This document shows, piece after piece, positions 43,771-53,152 of a stretch of 64,000 nt of DNA. Each line of letters opens with the position of its first letter. Position 1 is the stretch's first letter. A model generated the notes under the pieces. It saw only the letters and a program-made list of their open reading frames with translations. It had not been told where the DNA came from and ran no database searches. The position numbers and the translations under genes were made by a program. Source of the DNA: Streptomyces sp. DH37 (GTDB lineage: Bacteria > Actinomycetota > Actinomycetes > Streptomycetales > Streptomycetaceae); NCBI RefSeq assembly GCF_029813835.1, contig NZ_JARVKV010000017.1, positions 27,075 through 91,074 of the forward strand, in the 5' to 3' direction.

Positions 43771-44154
43771 GTGCACCCCCTTCCGAGCTTTGAGAATCCC
43801 CCCGCGCTGCCTCACCAGGCGGTGGCCGAGACGCTGGAGCGGGCTCTGCGCGACCGCTCGGCGGAAGGCGCGGCGGCCTGCGCCCTGGTCGGGAGCGCGC
43901 TGAACGACGACGACGGTGAGTTCGTCGAGCACTGGTGCGTGCAGGTCGGGACACGGGCCGCGCCGGGCAGTCCGCTGCCAGGACTGGCCGGCCTGTGCCT
44001 CGGCCACCTTGCCCGGCGCTTCGGACGTCTCGGCGGTGAGGCCCTCGCACTGGCGCAGTCGCTGGCCGCACGCGCGGAGGCGGACCCGTCGGACGTGGAC
44101 GGCAGGGCCCTCGACGGCCATGACGATGTCCGGAGCTTTCTGCGGCTGCGGTGA
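43771..44154 (+). CDS. Hypothetical protein (127 aa)
   Basis: GTG 43771 starts MHPLPSFENPPALPHQAVAE. The protein is mostly helical, Ala-rich, with VEHWCVQVGTRAAPGSPLPG in the middle and an acidic end (DVDGRALDGHDDVRSFLRLR). Codon bias supports coding. No membrane helix or known family; role unknown. Confidence 0.5.
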   Translation: MHPLPSFENPPALPHQAVAETLERALRDRSAEGAAACALVGSALNDDDGEFVEHWCVQVGTRAAPGSPLPGLAGLCLGHLARRFGRLGGEALALAQSLAARAEADPSDVDGRALDGHDDVRSFLRLR

Positions 44155-44612
44155 GGCCACCTGCCACGCGGCCGGTCGGGCGGCCTGTGGCTTCGGTCCC
44201 CTCCCGCGGCCTGCCGGCCGGCCCGGCAGTCGTCTTCGGCGCCACCGCCCGGCATCCGGTCGCCGATGCCGGCACCACCGCGTTCAGCCGGCTCTCGGCG
44301 GTGTTCCTCCTCGTCCTCGCGGTGCTGCCGCTGCTCGGCCCGACGGCGCTCGGTCACCTGGCAGGCGACACGCCGACGGGCACGTCACCACGGGCGACGC
44401 CGACCCGAAGCCCGCACCCGGCTGCGCCGGGCGGTCGACGGCGTCCGCACCGATCACGACCGGCTGCGCGGCCTGCCGGCCCGCAAGGGCATCGCCGATC
44501 CGCGGTGGATGGCCCTGCACGGGTCCCTGCCCACCGACCCGCCGCCCGGCCGACGACCTCCTGACCGAACCCCCACACCCCCGGGGACGGCACCACCGGA
44601 CGCACCGCCTGC
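44155..44612. other. Degraded coding-like DNA
   Basis: Short stretches with coding bias (for example RLRRAVDGVRTDHDRLRGLP at 44410-44470 plus) precede the molybdopterin oxidoreductase remnant, but frames change often and no family is recognised. Confidence 0.35.
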
Positions 44613-45301
44613 CACTTCCACACCCGCACCAGGACCGGACGGGCCCGCCGACTGCGCCGCGCCGCCCCCGGGGCATGGGTGGAGCTGTCCGCCGGCGACG
44701 CCGAACGGCTCGGTGTGGCAGAGGGCGACCTGGTGCGCGTGGAGCCCCCCGGGGAGCCATGGAAGCCCCGGCGCGGATCGGCCGCGGTCGCGACGGGGTC
44801 GTGTTCGCGCCCTTCCACTACGGCTACTGGGACCAGCCCGGCACCGACGGCGCCGCACCTGACGGGCACCCGCGCGCGGCGAACGAGCTGACGATCACCG
44901 AATGGGACCCGGTGTCCAAGCAGCCGCTGTTCAAAGTGGGCGCGGTCCGGGTCACCAGGATCTCCGGCGCCACCGGCCCCTCGCCCACTCCCACCACCAC
45001 GGCCTCCGCGCCGGCGGACCCGGACGGGATCCCCGCGACCGCCGGTGGCCCGGACGCCGAGGTCGTGGAGCAGGTGAACGCCGCCGCACCCGTTCCACGG
45101 CAGCCTTCCGCACGGCCGAGGACCGTACCGGGCGTGCGCCTCGGAGGCACCTCGCCTCGGGCCCGGAGTTCCGAGTCCACGCAGGACCGGGAGGGGGCGG
45201 TGGGGAGTGGTCCTTGCACGTGTGGGTCACGGCAGCACACCCGCGCCGCGCCTCACCATCACGCCCCCGATCGCCGGCGATGCGCACCTGGTGCGGCGTA
45301 G
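44613..45301 (+). pseudogene. C-terminal remnant of a molybdopterin oxidoreductase
   Basis: From 44613 the frame reads HFHTRTRTGRARRLRRAAPG, then WVELSAGDAERLGVAEGDLV. After a frameshift near 44755 it continues EAPARIGRGRDGVVFAPFHY, GYWDQPGTDGAAPDGHPRAA and NELTITEWDPVSKQPLFKVG. This is the molydopterin-dinucleotide-binding C-terminal domain of the nitrate reductase/formate dehydrogenase-H family. The Fe-S and catalytic N-terminal two-thirds are missing. Non-functional relic. Confidence 0.65.
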
Positions 45302-45685
45302 GGCGCTGGGAGAGCCGGTGGTCGTGCCGGCTGCGAGCCCCGCCCGGTGTGTGGAAGCCGCAGCGCAATGGCGCTGCGGGCCGTGCCGCCGAATCGCCGC
45401 GGCATCCGGCCGGTGACCGCCGTGACCGGCCCGCCGCGCTCCCGGCCGGTCCGGCCGGCAGTGCCATCGCCGCTCGGCGGGCGTCCCCTCGTACGCGTGG
45501 CGCCGACCACGCGTGGCGCCGACCACGCGTGGCGCCGGCCCGGGGCTTCCGCCTCGGTGGGCTCCGGGGCCGGCAGGCGCACGACCTGGGCGTGCGGGGA
45601 ACGTATGGGCGGAGACCGGGCGTCGCCCGCCCGACGGGCCGGGCGCGGGGTCGTCACCCGTCGCCCGCCCCGCGCGGGACCGGGC
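45302..45685. other. Gap with a 16-base tandem repeat
   Basis: Apart from the repeat at 45495-45537, no gene or site is recognised. It separates the molybdopterin relic from the CHAT gene end. Confidence 0.4.
45495..45537. repeat. Tandem 16-base repeat (2.7 copies)
   Basis: GCGTGGCGCCGACCAC occurs at 45495-45510 and 45511-45526, and an 11-base partial copy follows to 45537. Contains GGCGCC palindromes. Origin by slippage is likely. Confidence 0.85.
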
Positions 45686-48600
45686 TCAGGCGCCGGTGTG
45701 GAGGTAGGCCGCCCAGCGGGTCGGGGAGGCCCGGTAGGCGTCGCGAACGGCTCGGACGGCGGTGTTCAGTGCCTCGGCGGAGGCGGCGGTGTCCGGGGGC
45801 CGGGTGCCCCGCGCCGTGAGGGCCGCGTAGACCTCGCCGGCCATCCCGGGGGTGTCCGGCGCCCGCCAGAGGGTGCCGATCACAGAGCGGAAGCCCGCCA
45901 GTTGGAAGGCCGCCGCCAGGTGCATCGGTTCGTCCGGGAGGCCGGGGTGCGGCTCGGCCGTACTGCACGCGGACAGGAACGCCAGGGCGCCGTGGTCCAG
46001 CTCGGTTTCCTGGATCTGCGCGGCGGTCAGCGTCTCGCCCGAGAACAGGTGCAGGCCGCCGCCGCGCAGGATCGCCATCGCCGCGTCATTGTCCCCGTGG
46101 CAGGCGAAGTGGACCACGGCGTGCTCGCGCAGGGCCTCCTCGACCGCCGCCAGATCGGCCTCCTCGTCGATCAGCGCCCGGGACCCGGGAATCGCGGCGA
46201 GGACGACCGCCACCTCCTTCTCCGCTTGCGGCAACGGCGGCAGGTGGGGGGTCCGCCGCGCCGCCACGACCAGGGCGCCCGTGCTCCGTGCGGTGGCGGG
46301 CGCCGGGCGCGGGGCGTCCCTCAGGGAGTGGGCCAGTGCCGCGAGCGTCGGGGTGTAGGAGGAGATCACCCGATCGATGACGGTGGGCGGCGGGTCCACG
46401 GGGCCGTGCGGGCCCGTCCGGATGTGGTGGCCGGCGGCGTGCAGCGGCAGGCGCACCACGGGGCCGACCGGACACCACCACAGCCTCGGTCTCGGGGCGC
46501 CGGGGCGGGCGGTGTCGGGCAGCCTCGACAGCACAGGGCCGGCGACCTCGTCCCACAGCCACTCCAGGACGGCGTGCAGTTCCGACTGGGCCTTCGCCCG
46601 CCGGTCGTGGTCGACCCTCACGTCGGTGGCGTCGCGCACGGCCGCCTCCATGAGCGCGCTTTGCCGCTCCACCGCGCCCCGGGTCAGGCCCGGCAGCGGG
46701 ATGTGCACGATGTCCCGCCCGGGGTCGGCCGGAACGAGCAGGGCGTCGCCGCGGTCCCGGTGCGCCAGGACGAGGACGACGGGTGAGCCGGCGATCCGGC
46801 GGCGCAGGTCGGCCAGGGCCGGTGGTCGCACCGCCTCCGCGAACTCGGGTGTGCCGGCGAAGCGTTCGAGGATGGCCTCGCGTTCGGCGGCGAGCCTGCG
46901 GGTCCCGGCGGCCGCGCGGGAACGCGGGTCGTACGACGTCTCGCTCTTCGTCACCACGCGGCCGGAGGCCCGCCGCACCTGGGACTTGACCTCCACCGCG
47001 GTGATGTTGGCGAAGAAGTCCGCCTCGGCCAGGCCCGCGTCGATCTCCTCCAGCCGCCGTGCGGCCCCGGGGTCGACCGTGCGCAGCAGCGCGCGCAGCC
47101 GCCAGCCTGTCATGGCCTGCGCGTAGAGGATGGCGCGGCCCTGCTCCAGCAGCTCCACCGCGCGTTCGGGCCGACCGCTGTCGATCGCGGCGACCGCCGC
47201 CTGCGCGGCCAGTCCGGGCGCCTGCCGGGCGGTGCCCTTGCGGACCGGTCCGGACAGGGAACGCCGGGCGATGCGGGGGATCTCCGCCAGGACGTCCTCC
47301 AGCGCTTGCAGCGCGAGGTGCGGGTCGCCGTCGGCCAGGGCGAGCCGCGCGCGCTTCTTCTGCGCCTCCTGCCTCTCCCGGGTCGGCAACCCGTCGTCCG
47401 CGACGGCGACCTCCCACGCGGCCAGTGCCTCGGCGCGGAGGGCGGCGGCCTCCGGTTCCTCCTCGGTCAGGTCGTACAGGGCGGTGCAGGGACGGGCGAG
47501 CAGTATGTGGCGTTCGGTGCGGAACACATCGTGCGCGGGAGTGAGCCGCACGGCCTCCCGGGCCAGGGCGACGGCCTCGACGAGACTGCGGCGGTCCCCG
47601 GTCTCCCGGTGGCGAAGGTGCAGCACCTGGCTGATGGAACTGAGGAACCGGGCGTGGTCCGGGTGGTCGTCGGGCAGCATGGCCCGGCCCGTCCGGTAGA
47701 GCCGCTCGGCCTCGTCCAGCCGCGCGACGGCCCCCTCGCCCTCGCCCTTCCACCGCAGCACGGACGTGGCGAGGTTGAAGAGCAGCTCGTGCTTGTTCGG
47801 GTGGTCCGCGGGCAGCGCGTCCGCCGCCGCGCGGGCCACGGCGACGGCCTCCTCGCCCAGTGCGACGTCGTCCGACGCCTCCGCCAGCTGATTGAGTACA
47901 CCGGCCAGGGTCGACATGCGGAACGGACGGAAGGGTGCGTCCCCGGGCGTCAGTTCCAGGGCGCGCCGTTGCAGGTCCACCGACTCCGGCAGCAGTGTCT
48001 CGTCCACCAGTACGTTGGCCGCGTCGATCAGGAGTGCCGCCAGCCCGTCCAGCCGCGAGGGCGTGTCCGGCTCGTCCGGGGGGAGTTCGGCCGCCGCCCG
48101 CCGGACGAACCCCACCGCCTCCTCGGCGAGGGCCTCGTCGGGCACGGGCGAGGCGGTGGCCGCCAGCCGCACGGTCGACCGGGCGAGGGCCGCCAGGGCC
48201 CGTCCGGCCAGGCGGTGTCCGGGCGGCGCGGCGTCCACCGCCCGGACGGCCCGGGCTCGGGCCCGCTCCAGCGACGCGTCCGGTCCGCCGCTCTCCCAGT
48301 ACAGGACCTCCATCTCGGCGGCCAGCACCAGTGCGCCCGGCCGGTCCTCGTCGTCCGCCGGTACCGCGTCGAGGAGGGCTTGCGCGGCCTGCCGGCGGTC
48401 CGCCGGCGCGGCTGAGGGGTCGTCGGCGGTGCGCCACCACGCGAACAGTCGCGCCGGGTCGGTGCGGGCGGCCCGGCCGCCGCCCCCGTCCAGCAGGGCG
48501 TCGACGGCCGCGTCGCCCAGCAGCGGCCGGGCCCGCCGCTGGATGTCGGCCAGCCACCGCCGGTGCTCCGGGGCCCGGCGGTCCCGCGCGTCCGTGGCGC

Positions 48601-49480
48601 GGTCCAGGTCGCGGGCCGCCGCCACCGCGTCGGCGAGGGCCGTCTGCGGCCCGCCGGCCTCGTACCACCTGACGAGGGTGGCGACCAGCTCCCGCTGGGG
48701 GTGCAGGTGCACGGGGGTCAGCCGGGCCGCCGCCTCCGCCGCCCGGCGCAGGTCCCCCACCGCCCGCTCCAGCCCGGACGGGTCGGCGTCGGGGTCGTAC
48801 AGGGCGGCGGCGCAGCGTGCTTTCAGCAGCAGCCGGTCGGCCAGGTGCGGATCGTCGGGCACGACCCGCCGGGCGGTCCGCTCGGCCGCCTCGGCGGCAC
48901 ACCGCTCGCCCTCCTGGAGGTACGAGCGGTGGGCGCCCAGCTCGCCGACGGCCAGCATCAGCCGGGCGCGGTCGGTGAACAGCGCGGCCCTCTCCCGCGC
49001 CGACGCGGCACCGTCCCGCAGCAGACGCGTCTGGAGATCCAGCACGGTGTCGAGCGCGGAGAAGTCCCGGGCCTCTTCGAACCGCTCCGTCAGGAACAGG
49101 AGTTGGTCGATCAGGGCCGCGCCGAGGGTGACCGGCTCCGCCTCGCCCGTGGCGCGGCGCCGCGCCCCCCGGCGCGCCCACCTTCCGCGCCGGCCCCCCT
49201 GCCCCACCCGGGCGTGCAGGGTCTCGGGCAGTGGCGGCAGGCCCGGTGGTACGGCGTCCAGCGTGCCCGCGAGGTGCAGCGCGGCACGGTACTCGGGCAG
49301 GCCGGCCACGCCGGGCAGGTGCAGATAGCGGTACCAGCGCACCAGCACCAGCCGAGCGGTGGTGACCGGGTCGGCGCCGGGCGCCGGGGGCAGCTCGGCG
49401 GGAGGCAGCGGCGGCAGGTCCCTGCTGTCGCCGGTGCGCGCGTACCGCGCCAGATCCGGACCGAGTACCGCGTCGTCCAC
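45686..49480 (-). CDS. CHAT domain protein with TPR-like array (caspase-like peptidase)
   Basis: The 1264-aa protein starts at GTG 49480 behind GGGAGGTGGG. Residues about 60-800 are Ala/Leu-rich helical repeats of TPR type (for example LLFNLATSVLRWKGEGEGAV, SSISQVLHLRHRETGDRRSL). Residues about 960-1264 are the CHAT domain: WWCPVGPVVRLPLHAAG, VISSYTPTLAALAHSL, then the catalytic dyad H1128 (VVHFACHGDND) and C1172 (LAFLSACSTAEPH), and VIGTLWRAPD. CHAT peptidases are caspase/separase relatives; a CHAT partner of type III-E CRISPR cleaves a specific protein. Here no CRISPR is present. The divergent gene pair 137 bases away is the likely partner. Confidence 0.88.
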   Translation of the reverse strand: MDDAVLGPDLARYARTGDSRDLPPLPPAELPPAPGADPVTTARLVLVRWYRYLHLPGVAGLPEYRAALHLAGTLDAVPPGLPPLPETLHARVGQGGRRGRWARRGARRRATGEAEPVTLGAALIDQLLFLTERFEEARDFSALDTVLDLQTRLLRDGAASARERAALFTDRARLMLAVGELGAHRSYLQEGERCAAEAAERTARRVVPDDPHLADRLLLKARCAAALYDPDADPSGLERAVGDLRRAAEAAARLTPVHLHPQRELVATLVRWYEAGGPQTALADAVAAARDLDRATDARDRRAPEHRRWLADIQRRARPLLGDAAVDALLDGGGGRAARTDPARLFAWWRTADDPSAAPADRRQAAQALLDAVPADDEDRPGALVLAAEMEVLYWESGGPDASLERARARAVRAVDAAPPGHRLAGRALAALARSTVRLAATASPVPDEALAEEAVGFVRRAAAELPPDEPDTPSRLDGLAALLIDAANVLVDETLLPESVDLQRRALELTPGDAPFRPFRMSTLAGVLNQLAEASDDVALGEEAVAVARAAADALPADHPNKHELLFNLATSVLRWKGEGEGAVARLDEAERLYRTGRAMLPDDHPDHARFLSSISQVLHLRHRETGDRRSLVEAVALAREAVRLTPAHDVFRTERHILLARPCTALYDLTEEEPEAAALRAEALAAWEVAVADDGLPTRERQEAQKKRARLALADGDPHLALQALEDVLAEIPRIARRSLSGPVRKGTARQAPGLAAQAAVAAIDSGRPERAVELLEQGRAILYAQAMTGWRLRALLRTVDPGAARRLEEIDAGLAEADFFANITAVEVKSQVRRASGRVVTKSETSYDPRSRAAAGTRRLAAEREAILERFAGTPEFAEAVRPPALADLRRRIAGSPVVLVLAHRDRGDALLVPADPGRDIVHIPLPGLTRGAVERQSALMEAAVRDATDVRVDHDRRAKAQSELHAVLEWLWDEVAGPVLSRLPDTARPGAPRPRLWWCPVGPVVRLPLHAAGHHIRTGPHGPVDPPPTVIDRVISSYTPTLAALAHSLRDAPRPAPATARSTGALVVAARRTPHLPPLPQAEKEVAVVLAAIPGSRALIDEEADLAAVEEALREHAVVHFACHGDNDAAMAILRGGGLHLFSGETLTAAQIQETELDHGALAFLSACSTAEPHPGLPDEPMHLAAAFQLAGFRSVIGTLWRAPDTPGMAGEVYAALTARGTRPPDTAASAEALNTAVRAVRDAYRASPTRWAAYLHTGA

Positions 49481-49616
49481 GACACCACCCCCACCTCCCA
49501 CAACGTCCGCAGGGCCCCTCCGGTTCCGCGCCGTCCCGGGCCGACCACCGTCCGTGACGGGTAGGTTGGTGCCGACCGGCGTGACCGTACGGGCCGGAGG
49601 GGAGTGGAGGCGCGTG

Positions 49617-50021
49617 ATGGACGAGGTTGCGGAGCGGCTGGCGCGACTGTGTGCCCAGGCCGGCGACGACGGACTGCGCGAGCGGGCCGAGCGCTTCGGG
49701 GCGGGCGCGGAACTGGACCGGCTGTGCCAGGCGGTGCGGTCCGGCGTACACGGCCCCTCGGTCGCCGCCGATCTGGACGCGCTGGACGACGCGTTCGCCC
49801 GCCACGGCATCGACGGACTCACGCTCGGGGACCGCGGTTTCGAGCCGCTGCGGGGCGGTCGGTCGCACCCCGTGGTGACCGTGTGGGCCTGTCCGGCGGG
49901 TGTTGCCTGTTCCCGGCTGGAGCCCCAGGAACAGCAGGGCGGGCGCGGTCGTGGGCGGGCCGAACCGCCGCGCTGCGGACTGGCGCAAGCGCCCCTGGTG
50001 TCGAGGAAGTTCCGGCTGTGA
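49617..50021 (+). CDS. Small protein with cysteine-containing C-terminus, CHAT neighbour
   Basis: The 134-aa product starts at ATG 49617 after GGAGTGGAGG. The N-terminal 70 residues are helical (MDEVAERLARLCAQAGDDGL, ADLDALDDAFARHGIDGLTL). Then VVTVWACPAGVACSRLEP has C92 and C98, and EPPRCGLAQAPL has C120, giving a C-x5-C..C pattern that may bind zinc or be a degenerate zinc ribbon. It is not a known family to me. Its stop overlaps the next GTG (GTGA), indicating coupling. Divergent from CHAT, so it may be an adaptor or substrate. Confidence 0.7.
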   Translation: MDEVAERLARLCAQAGDDGLRERAERFGAGAELDRLCQAVRSGVHGPSVAADLDALDDAFARHGIDGLTLGDRGFEPLRGGRSHPVVTVWACPAGVACSRLEPQEQQGGRGRGRAEPPRCGLAQAPLVSRKFRL

Positions 50022-50935
50022 GCACCGTTCTGACCGAACTGGGCAAGCAGTTGGCGGGCCGCTGGGCCGCCCTGCTGCTCCTGCCCGGCGCCTTCTACGT
50101 GTGCGCCGGGACGGTGGCCGTCCTGCTCGGCCACTCCCACGCGCTCGACCCCGGGGCGCTGACCGCCTGGCTGGACCAGGTGGCGGTCACCCCGGCCAGC
50201 GGCCGGTTCGGCACGGTGCTGATCGCCGCGGCGGCGTTCACCGCTGTCGCCGCCGCGGCGGGTCTGGCCGCCTCGGCCACCGCCCAGGCGGTGGAGTGGG
50301 TCTGGTGGTCCTCGGGCGAGGAGCCGGTGCTGCGCCGGCTCGCCGCCCGCCGGGCGCGGCGCTGGGAGCGGGCCGAGCAGGAGGTGGAGGCCGCGCTGCG
50401 GGCGTTCACCGCCTCCGGCGCGGCTCCGCGCGAGGCCGCGCGGCTGCGGGCGGCGATCCTCCGGAGGGACGCGATATGCCCCGAGCCGGCCGCACGGCCG
50501 ACGTGGATCGGCGACCGCCTGTACGCGGTCGACCAGCGGGTGCACGACAGCTACCACCTCGATCTGACGGCCGCGTGGCCGAGACTGTGGCTGATGATCC
50601 CGGACGGTGCCCGCGCCGAACTCGCCGCGGCACGGGCGGGCTGCGCCGCTGCCGCCCGCCTCGCCGCGTGGGGCCTGCTGTATCTGCCGCTCGCCGTGCT
50701 GTGGTGGCCGGCGGCCGTACTCGCCGCCGGGATCCTGCTGACCGCCCGCCACCGCGCGCGCGGAGCCGTCGGCGCGCAGGCGGACCTGATCGAGGCCGCG
50801 GTCGACCTGTACGGCCGGGAGATGGTGCTCCTCCTGGGCGTCGACTGTCCGGGACGCCTCACCCGCACCGCGGGCGACGAGGCGAACACCCTGCTGCGCA
50901 AGGACCGTACGGACCGCTCACGCCTCGAAGGGTGA
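50018..50935 (+). CDS. Integral membrane protein, CHAT neighbour
   Basis: The 305-aa protein is translated from GTG 50018 overlapping the previous stop by 4 bases. Membrane segments lie at about 15-38, 63-90 and 207-242. A basic cytoplasmic region (about 100-160: RRLAARRARRWERAEQEVEA) and EAAVDLYGREMVLLLGVDCP with a basic tail complete it. No family is recognised. Position suggests a membrane partner of the CHAT module, perhaps an effector or anchor. It overlaps the convergent TPR gene by 18 bases. Confidence 0.72.
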   Translation: MSTVLTELGKQLAGRWAALLLLPGAFYVCAGTVAVLLGHSHALDPGALTAWLDQVAVTPASGRFGTVLIAAAAFTAVAAAAGLAASATAQAVEWVWWSSGEEPVLRRLAARRARRWERAEQEVEAALRAFTASGAAPREAARLRAAILRRDAICPEPAARPTWIGDRLYAVDQRVHDSYHLDLTAAWPRLWLMIPDGARAELAAARAGCAAAARLAAWGLLYLPLAVLWWPAAVLAAGILLTARHRARGAVGAQADLIEAAVDLYGREMVLLLGVDCPGRLTRTAGDEANTLLRKDRTDRSRLEG

Positions 50936-52075
50936 CGGGGCGGGACGGCGGTCGAGGCCGATGACCGTGGACACGATGACGTGCGGCGCCTGAGCGAACA
51001 CCACCGAGAAGCCGTCCCGGCGGCCGGTGAGCCGGCGGCGCGGGCCGGGTGCGCCCCGCACGGACACGGGAGTGTGGGCGGTGGAGCGCAGCAGGCGGTC
51101 GTGGCGGGCCCGGTCGCGTGCGGACATCCGCCGGCGGTCGACCGTCAGCGACGGCGGGTCGCTGAGCCGCGGCCAGTGTTCGTGGTGGACGAAGACCCGT
51201 ACCCGCAGGCGTCCCTGGCCCAGCGCGTGCTCCGCCTCGCGCAGGTGCTCGCCGAGCGCCCCGACGGCGTCGGCGACGCGGTCGGAGGTCTCCCGCAGGT
51301 CGAGGCCGGGGTCGTAGGGGGCCTGCCGGTTCCGAGGCCCGACCACCCGGCATCCGATCCCCAGGTCGTCGTCGTTCAACTCGTTGCCGTCGGCGAGGTC
51401 CGTCCGGCCGCCGCGGTGGGCGCCCAGCGTCAGGTCGGCGCCGTACCGGCTCGCGGTCATCGCCACGGGGAAGAGTCCCGTGTAGCGCAGCAGGCGGGCG
51501 CAGCCGAGGAGCACCGCCGAGACCGACCGGCCCGTGGCGGTGTCCATGAGCCGGGCCGCCTCCCGCTGCCGGCCGATTCGGTCCAGCACGTGGGCGTAGT
51601 CCCGGCGGACCGCGCGGGTGCCCGCGTCGTCGGGTCCGAAGGTCTCCTCGCAGGCGGCGAGCAGCCCCGGGTACTCCCGGGCGGCGGCGGCCAGGTCGCC
51701 CCGCCGGACCAGCACGACGAGCGCGTTGTTGGCCGCGTTCAGGGTCAGCGGGTGAGCGGGGCCGAACAGCGCGGTGCGACCGTTGCGCACGGTGCCCAGC
51801 AGGCCCAGAGCCTCGTCCCAGCGGCCCTGGTCCCGCAGGACCAGGGCGAGGTTGTTGAGGCAGACGAGGGAGAACGGGTGGGTACCGCCGTACCGCCGGG
51901 CCAGTCCCTCGAACGCGAGGTGGTACTGCTCCTCCGCCTCGGTGAGCCGACCGGCGTGGTGCAGCGCTCCCGCGAGGTCGTGCCGGGCGACGGCGGTTTG
52001 CAGCGCGAGCGCACCGTGCTGTGCCTCGAGACGCCCGACACGCTCCCACAGATCGGTCACCGGACCCCTGGACAC
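50918..52075 (-). CDS. TPR protein with unknown C-terminal domain
   Basis: The 385-aa protein starts at GTG 52075 (GAGGAGGAGC upstream). Residues about 10-170 are TPR repeats of the TPR_10/12 type: DLAGALHHAGRLTEAEEQYH, CLNNLALVLRDQGRWDEALG, ANNALVVLVRRGDLAAAARE, DYAHVLDRIGRQREAARLMD. Residues 175-385 are an unassigned domain (MTASRYGADLTLGAHRGGRT; RVRVFVHHEHWPRL; ISTVIGLDRRP-like end) that may be an effector or ligand domain. Its 3' end overlaps the membrane gene convergently by 18 bases, so the transcripts can pair. Confidence 0.75.
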   Translation of the reverse strand: MSRGPVTDLWERVGRLEAQHGALALQTAVARHDLAGALHHAGRLTEAEEQYHLAFEGLARRYGGTHPFSLVCLNNLALVLRDQGRWDEALGLLGTVRNGRTALFGPAHPLTLNAANNALVVLVRRGDLAAAAREYPGLLAACEETFGPDDAGTRAVRRDYAHVLDRIGRQREAARLMDTATGRSVSAVLLGCARLLRYTGLFPVAMTASRYGADLTLGAHRGGRTDLADGNELNDDDLGIGCRVVGPRNRQAPYDPGLDLRETSDRVADAVGALGEHLREAEHALGQGRLRVRVFVHHEHWPRLSDPPSLTVDRRRMSARDRARHDRLLRSTAHTPVSVRGAPGPRRRLTGRRDGFSVVFAQAPHVIVSTVIGLDRRPAPSPFEA

Positions 52076-52639
52076 CGGCCGCTCCTCCTCCCCCCGGCCT
52101 GCGGGACGACGCGGCCGCGGATCCCCGGACGCGTTTCCCCGGCCGGAAGCACGCCACCCCACCCGGGATGGTTCCCGGTGCGCCACCGTTCCATCCGTAC
52201 GGGCGGAGCGCTGAGGCGGGGCGCATCGGGGTTTCTCCACCCCCGCCCTCCCATCCCCGTCCCCGACGAATTCGCCCCTCTTCGCGCAGTTCCCCGCGCC
52301 CCTTGAAGGGCCTTTCGTTCCTGTCGGGGCGTTTGGTGCGGAGTTCGGGTGCCGCGCCGGTCGGGGGTGGCTTCGCCGGCGAGGCGGCGGGGCACCGGGT
52401 CGGTCATGGCGAGGCGGACCATGGCTTCGGAGCGGTGCGGGAGGGCTTCGTCGTCGCGGGCCGGGCGGCGGTGGTGGTGCATCAGCGTCCGGGGCGAGGA
52501 GGAAGCTTCCGTCCTCACAGCCGCACTCATCGCGGCGGAAAGCCGGTCCTCCGTCGAGTACTGCCGTGTGCGTGCCGGTCGCGGCCACGTCCACCGGCCG
52601 AGGCCCTCCTGCGCCGGCCCCGTGCGGGGTGGATGCCTC
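52076..52639. other. Intergenic DNA with a common Streptomyces repeat motif
   Basis: No gene is recognised. At about 52279-52312 the sequence TTCGCGCAGTTCCCCGCGCC with a following CTT..AAGGG resembles one half of the GC-rich hairpin repeat scattered between Streptomyces genes. Some minus-strand codon bias near 52330-52480 is unexplained. Confidence 0.4.
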
Positions 52640-53152
52640 CTATTCGGGGCGGCCGTCGGCGAGCCACTGGGCGAGGCCGCGCAGTCCGACCGCCCACCGC
52701 CCCAGGTCGGTGACCTCGGCGTGCCCGGTGACGACGGTGAGCAACTCGGCCACCGCCTCGTCCGGCCGCCGGGCGTCGTTGAGTGTCAGAGCACGGAAGA
52801 CGCGTACGGAGTCCGAGCCGGGGAACTCCCTGCGGGCGCGGTCGAGCACCGCCAGCGACTCGTCCAACTCGCCCAGCCACCTCAGGGTGCTGGCGTACTG
52901 GCACAGGCACCGGCGCAGGACGTCACCGTCGAGGCCGAGGGCGAGCGCCCGCTCGTAGTAGCCGCGGGCGGTCTCCTCCTGGCCCGCGGTGTCGTAGGCG
53001 CCCCCCACCTCGTATGTGAGGACCGGGTGACCAGGGTGTTCGGCAAGCAGCGCCTGGAAGTAGGCGATCGTCGGCGCCATGTTCGCCCGGTCGCGCTGGT
53101 CGTAGCCGCGCTGGATCGCCTCGGCCAGTTCGGGCGTCACGTCGGTCGTCAC
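52640..53152 (-). CDS. Tetratricopeptide repeat protein (170 aa)
   Basis: GTG 53152 follows GGGGGGCG and gives MTTDVTPELAEAIQRGYDQR. TPR units follow: TIAYFQALLAEHPGHPVLTY, GGAYDTAGQEETARGYYERA, YASTLRWLGELDESLAVLDR. It should be a cytoplasmic protein-interaction scaffold without catalytic domain. It lies 565 bases from the TPR/CHAT gene group in the same direction as CHAT, so a role in that system is possible but unproven. Confidence 0.78.
   Translation of the reverse strand: MTTDVTPELAEAIQRGYDQRDRANMAPTIAYFQALLAEHPGHPVLTYEVGGAYDTAGQEETARGYYERALALGLDGDVLRRCLCQYASTLRWLGELDESLAVLDRARREFPGSDSVRVFRALTLNDARRPDEAVAELLTVVTGHAEVTDLGRWAVGLRGLAQWLADGRPE

Noticed and set aside
45495..45537. Short tandem repeats as a CRISPR array
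   Set aside because: The 16-base units are adjacent without spacers, and no cas gene is present.
46086..49988. 1300-codon second minus-strand frame inside the CHAT gene
   Set aside because: Arg/Gly/Pro-rich translation typical of an out-of-frame reading; the CHAT frame carries the catalytic motifs.
49481..50752. Extending the CHAT protein upstream to 1688 aa
   Set aside because: The extension lies opposite the 134-aa and membrane protein genes and lacks domain content; GTG 49480 has a good ribosome site.
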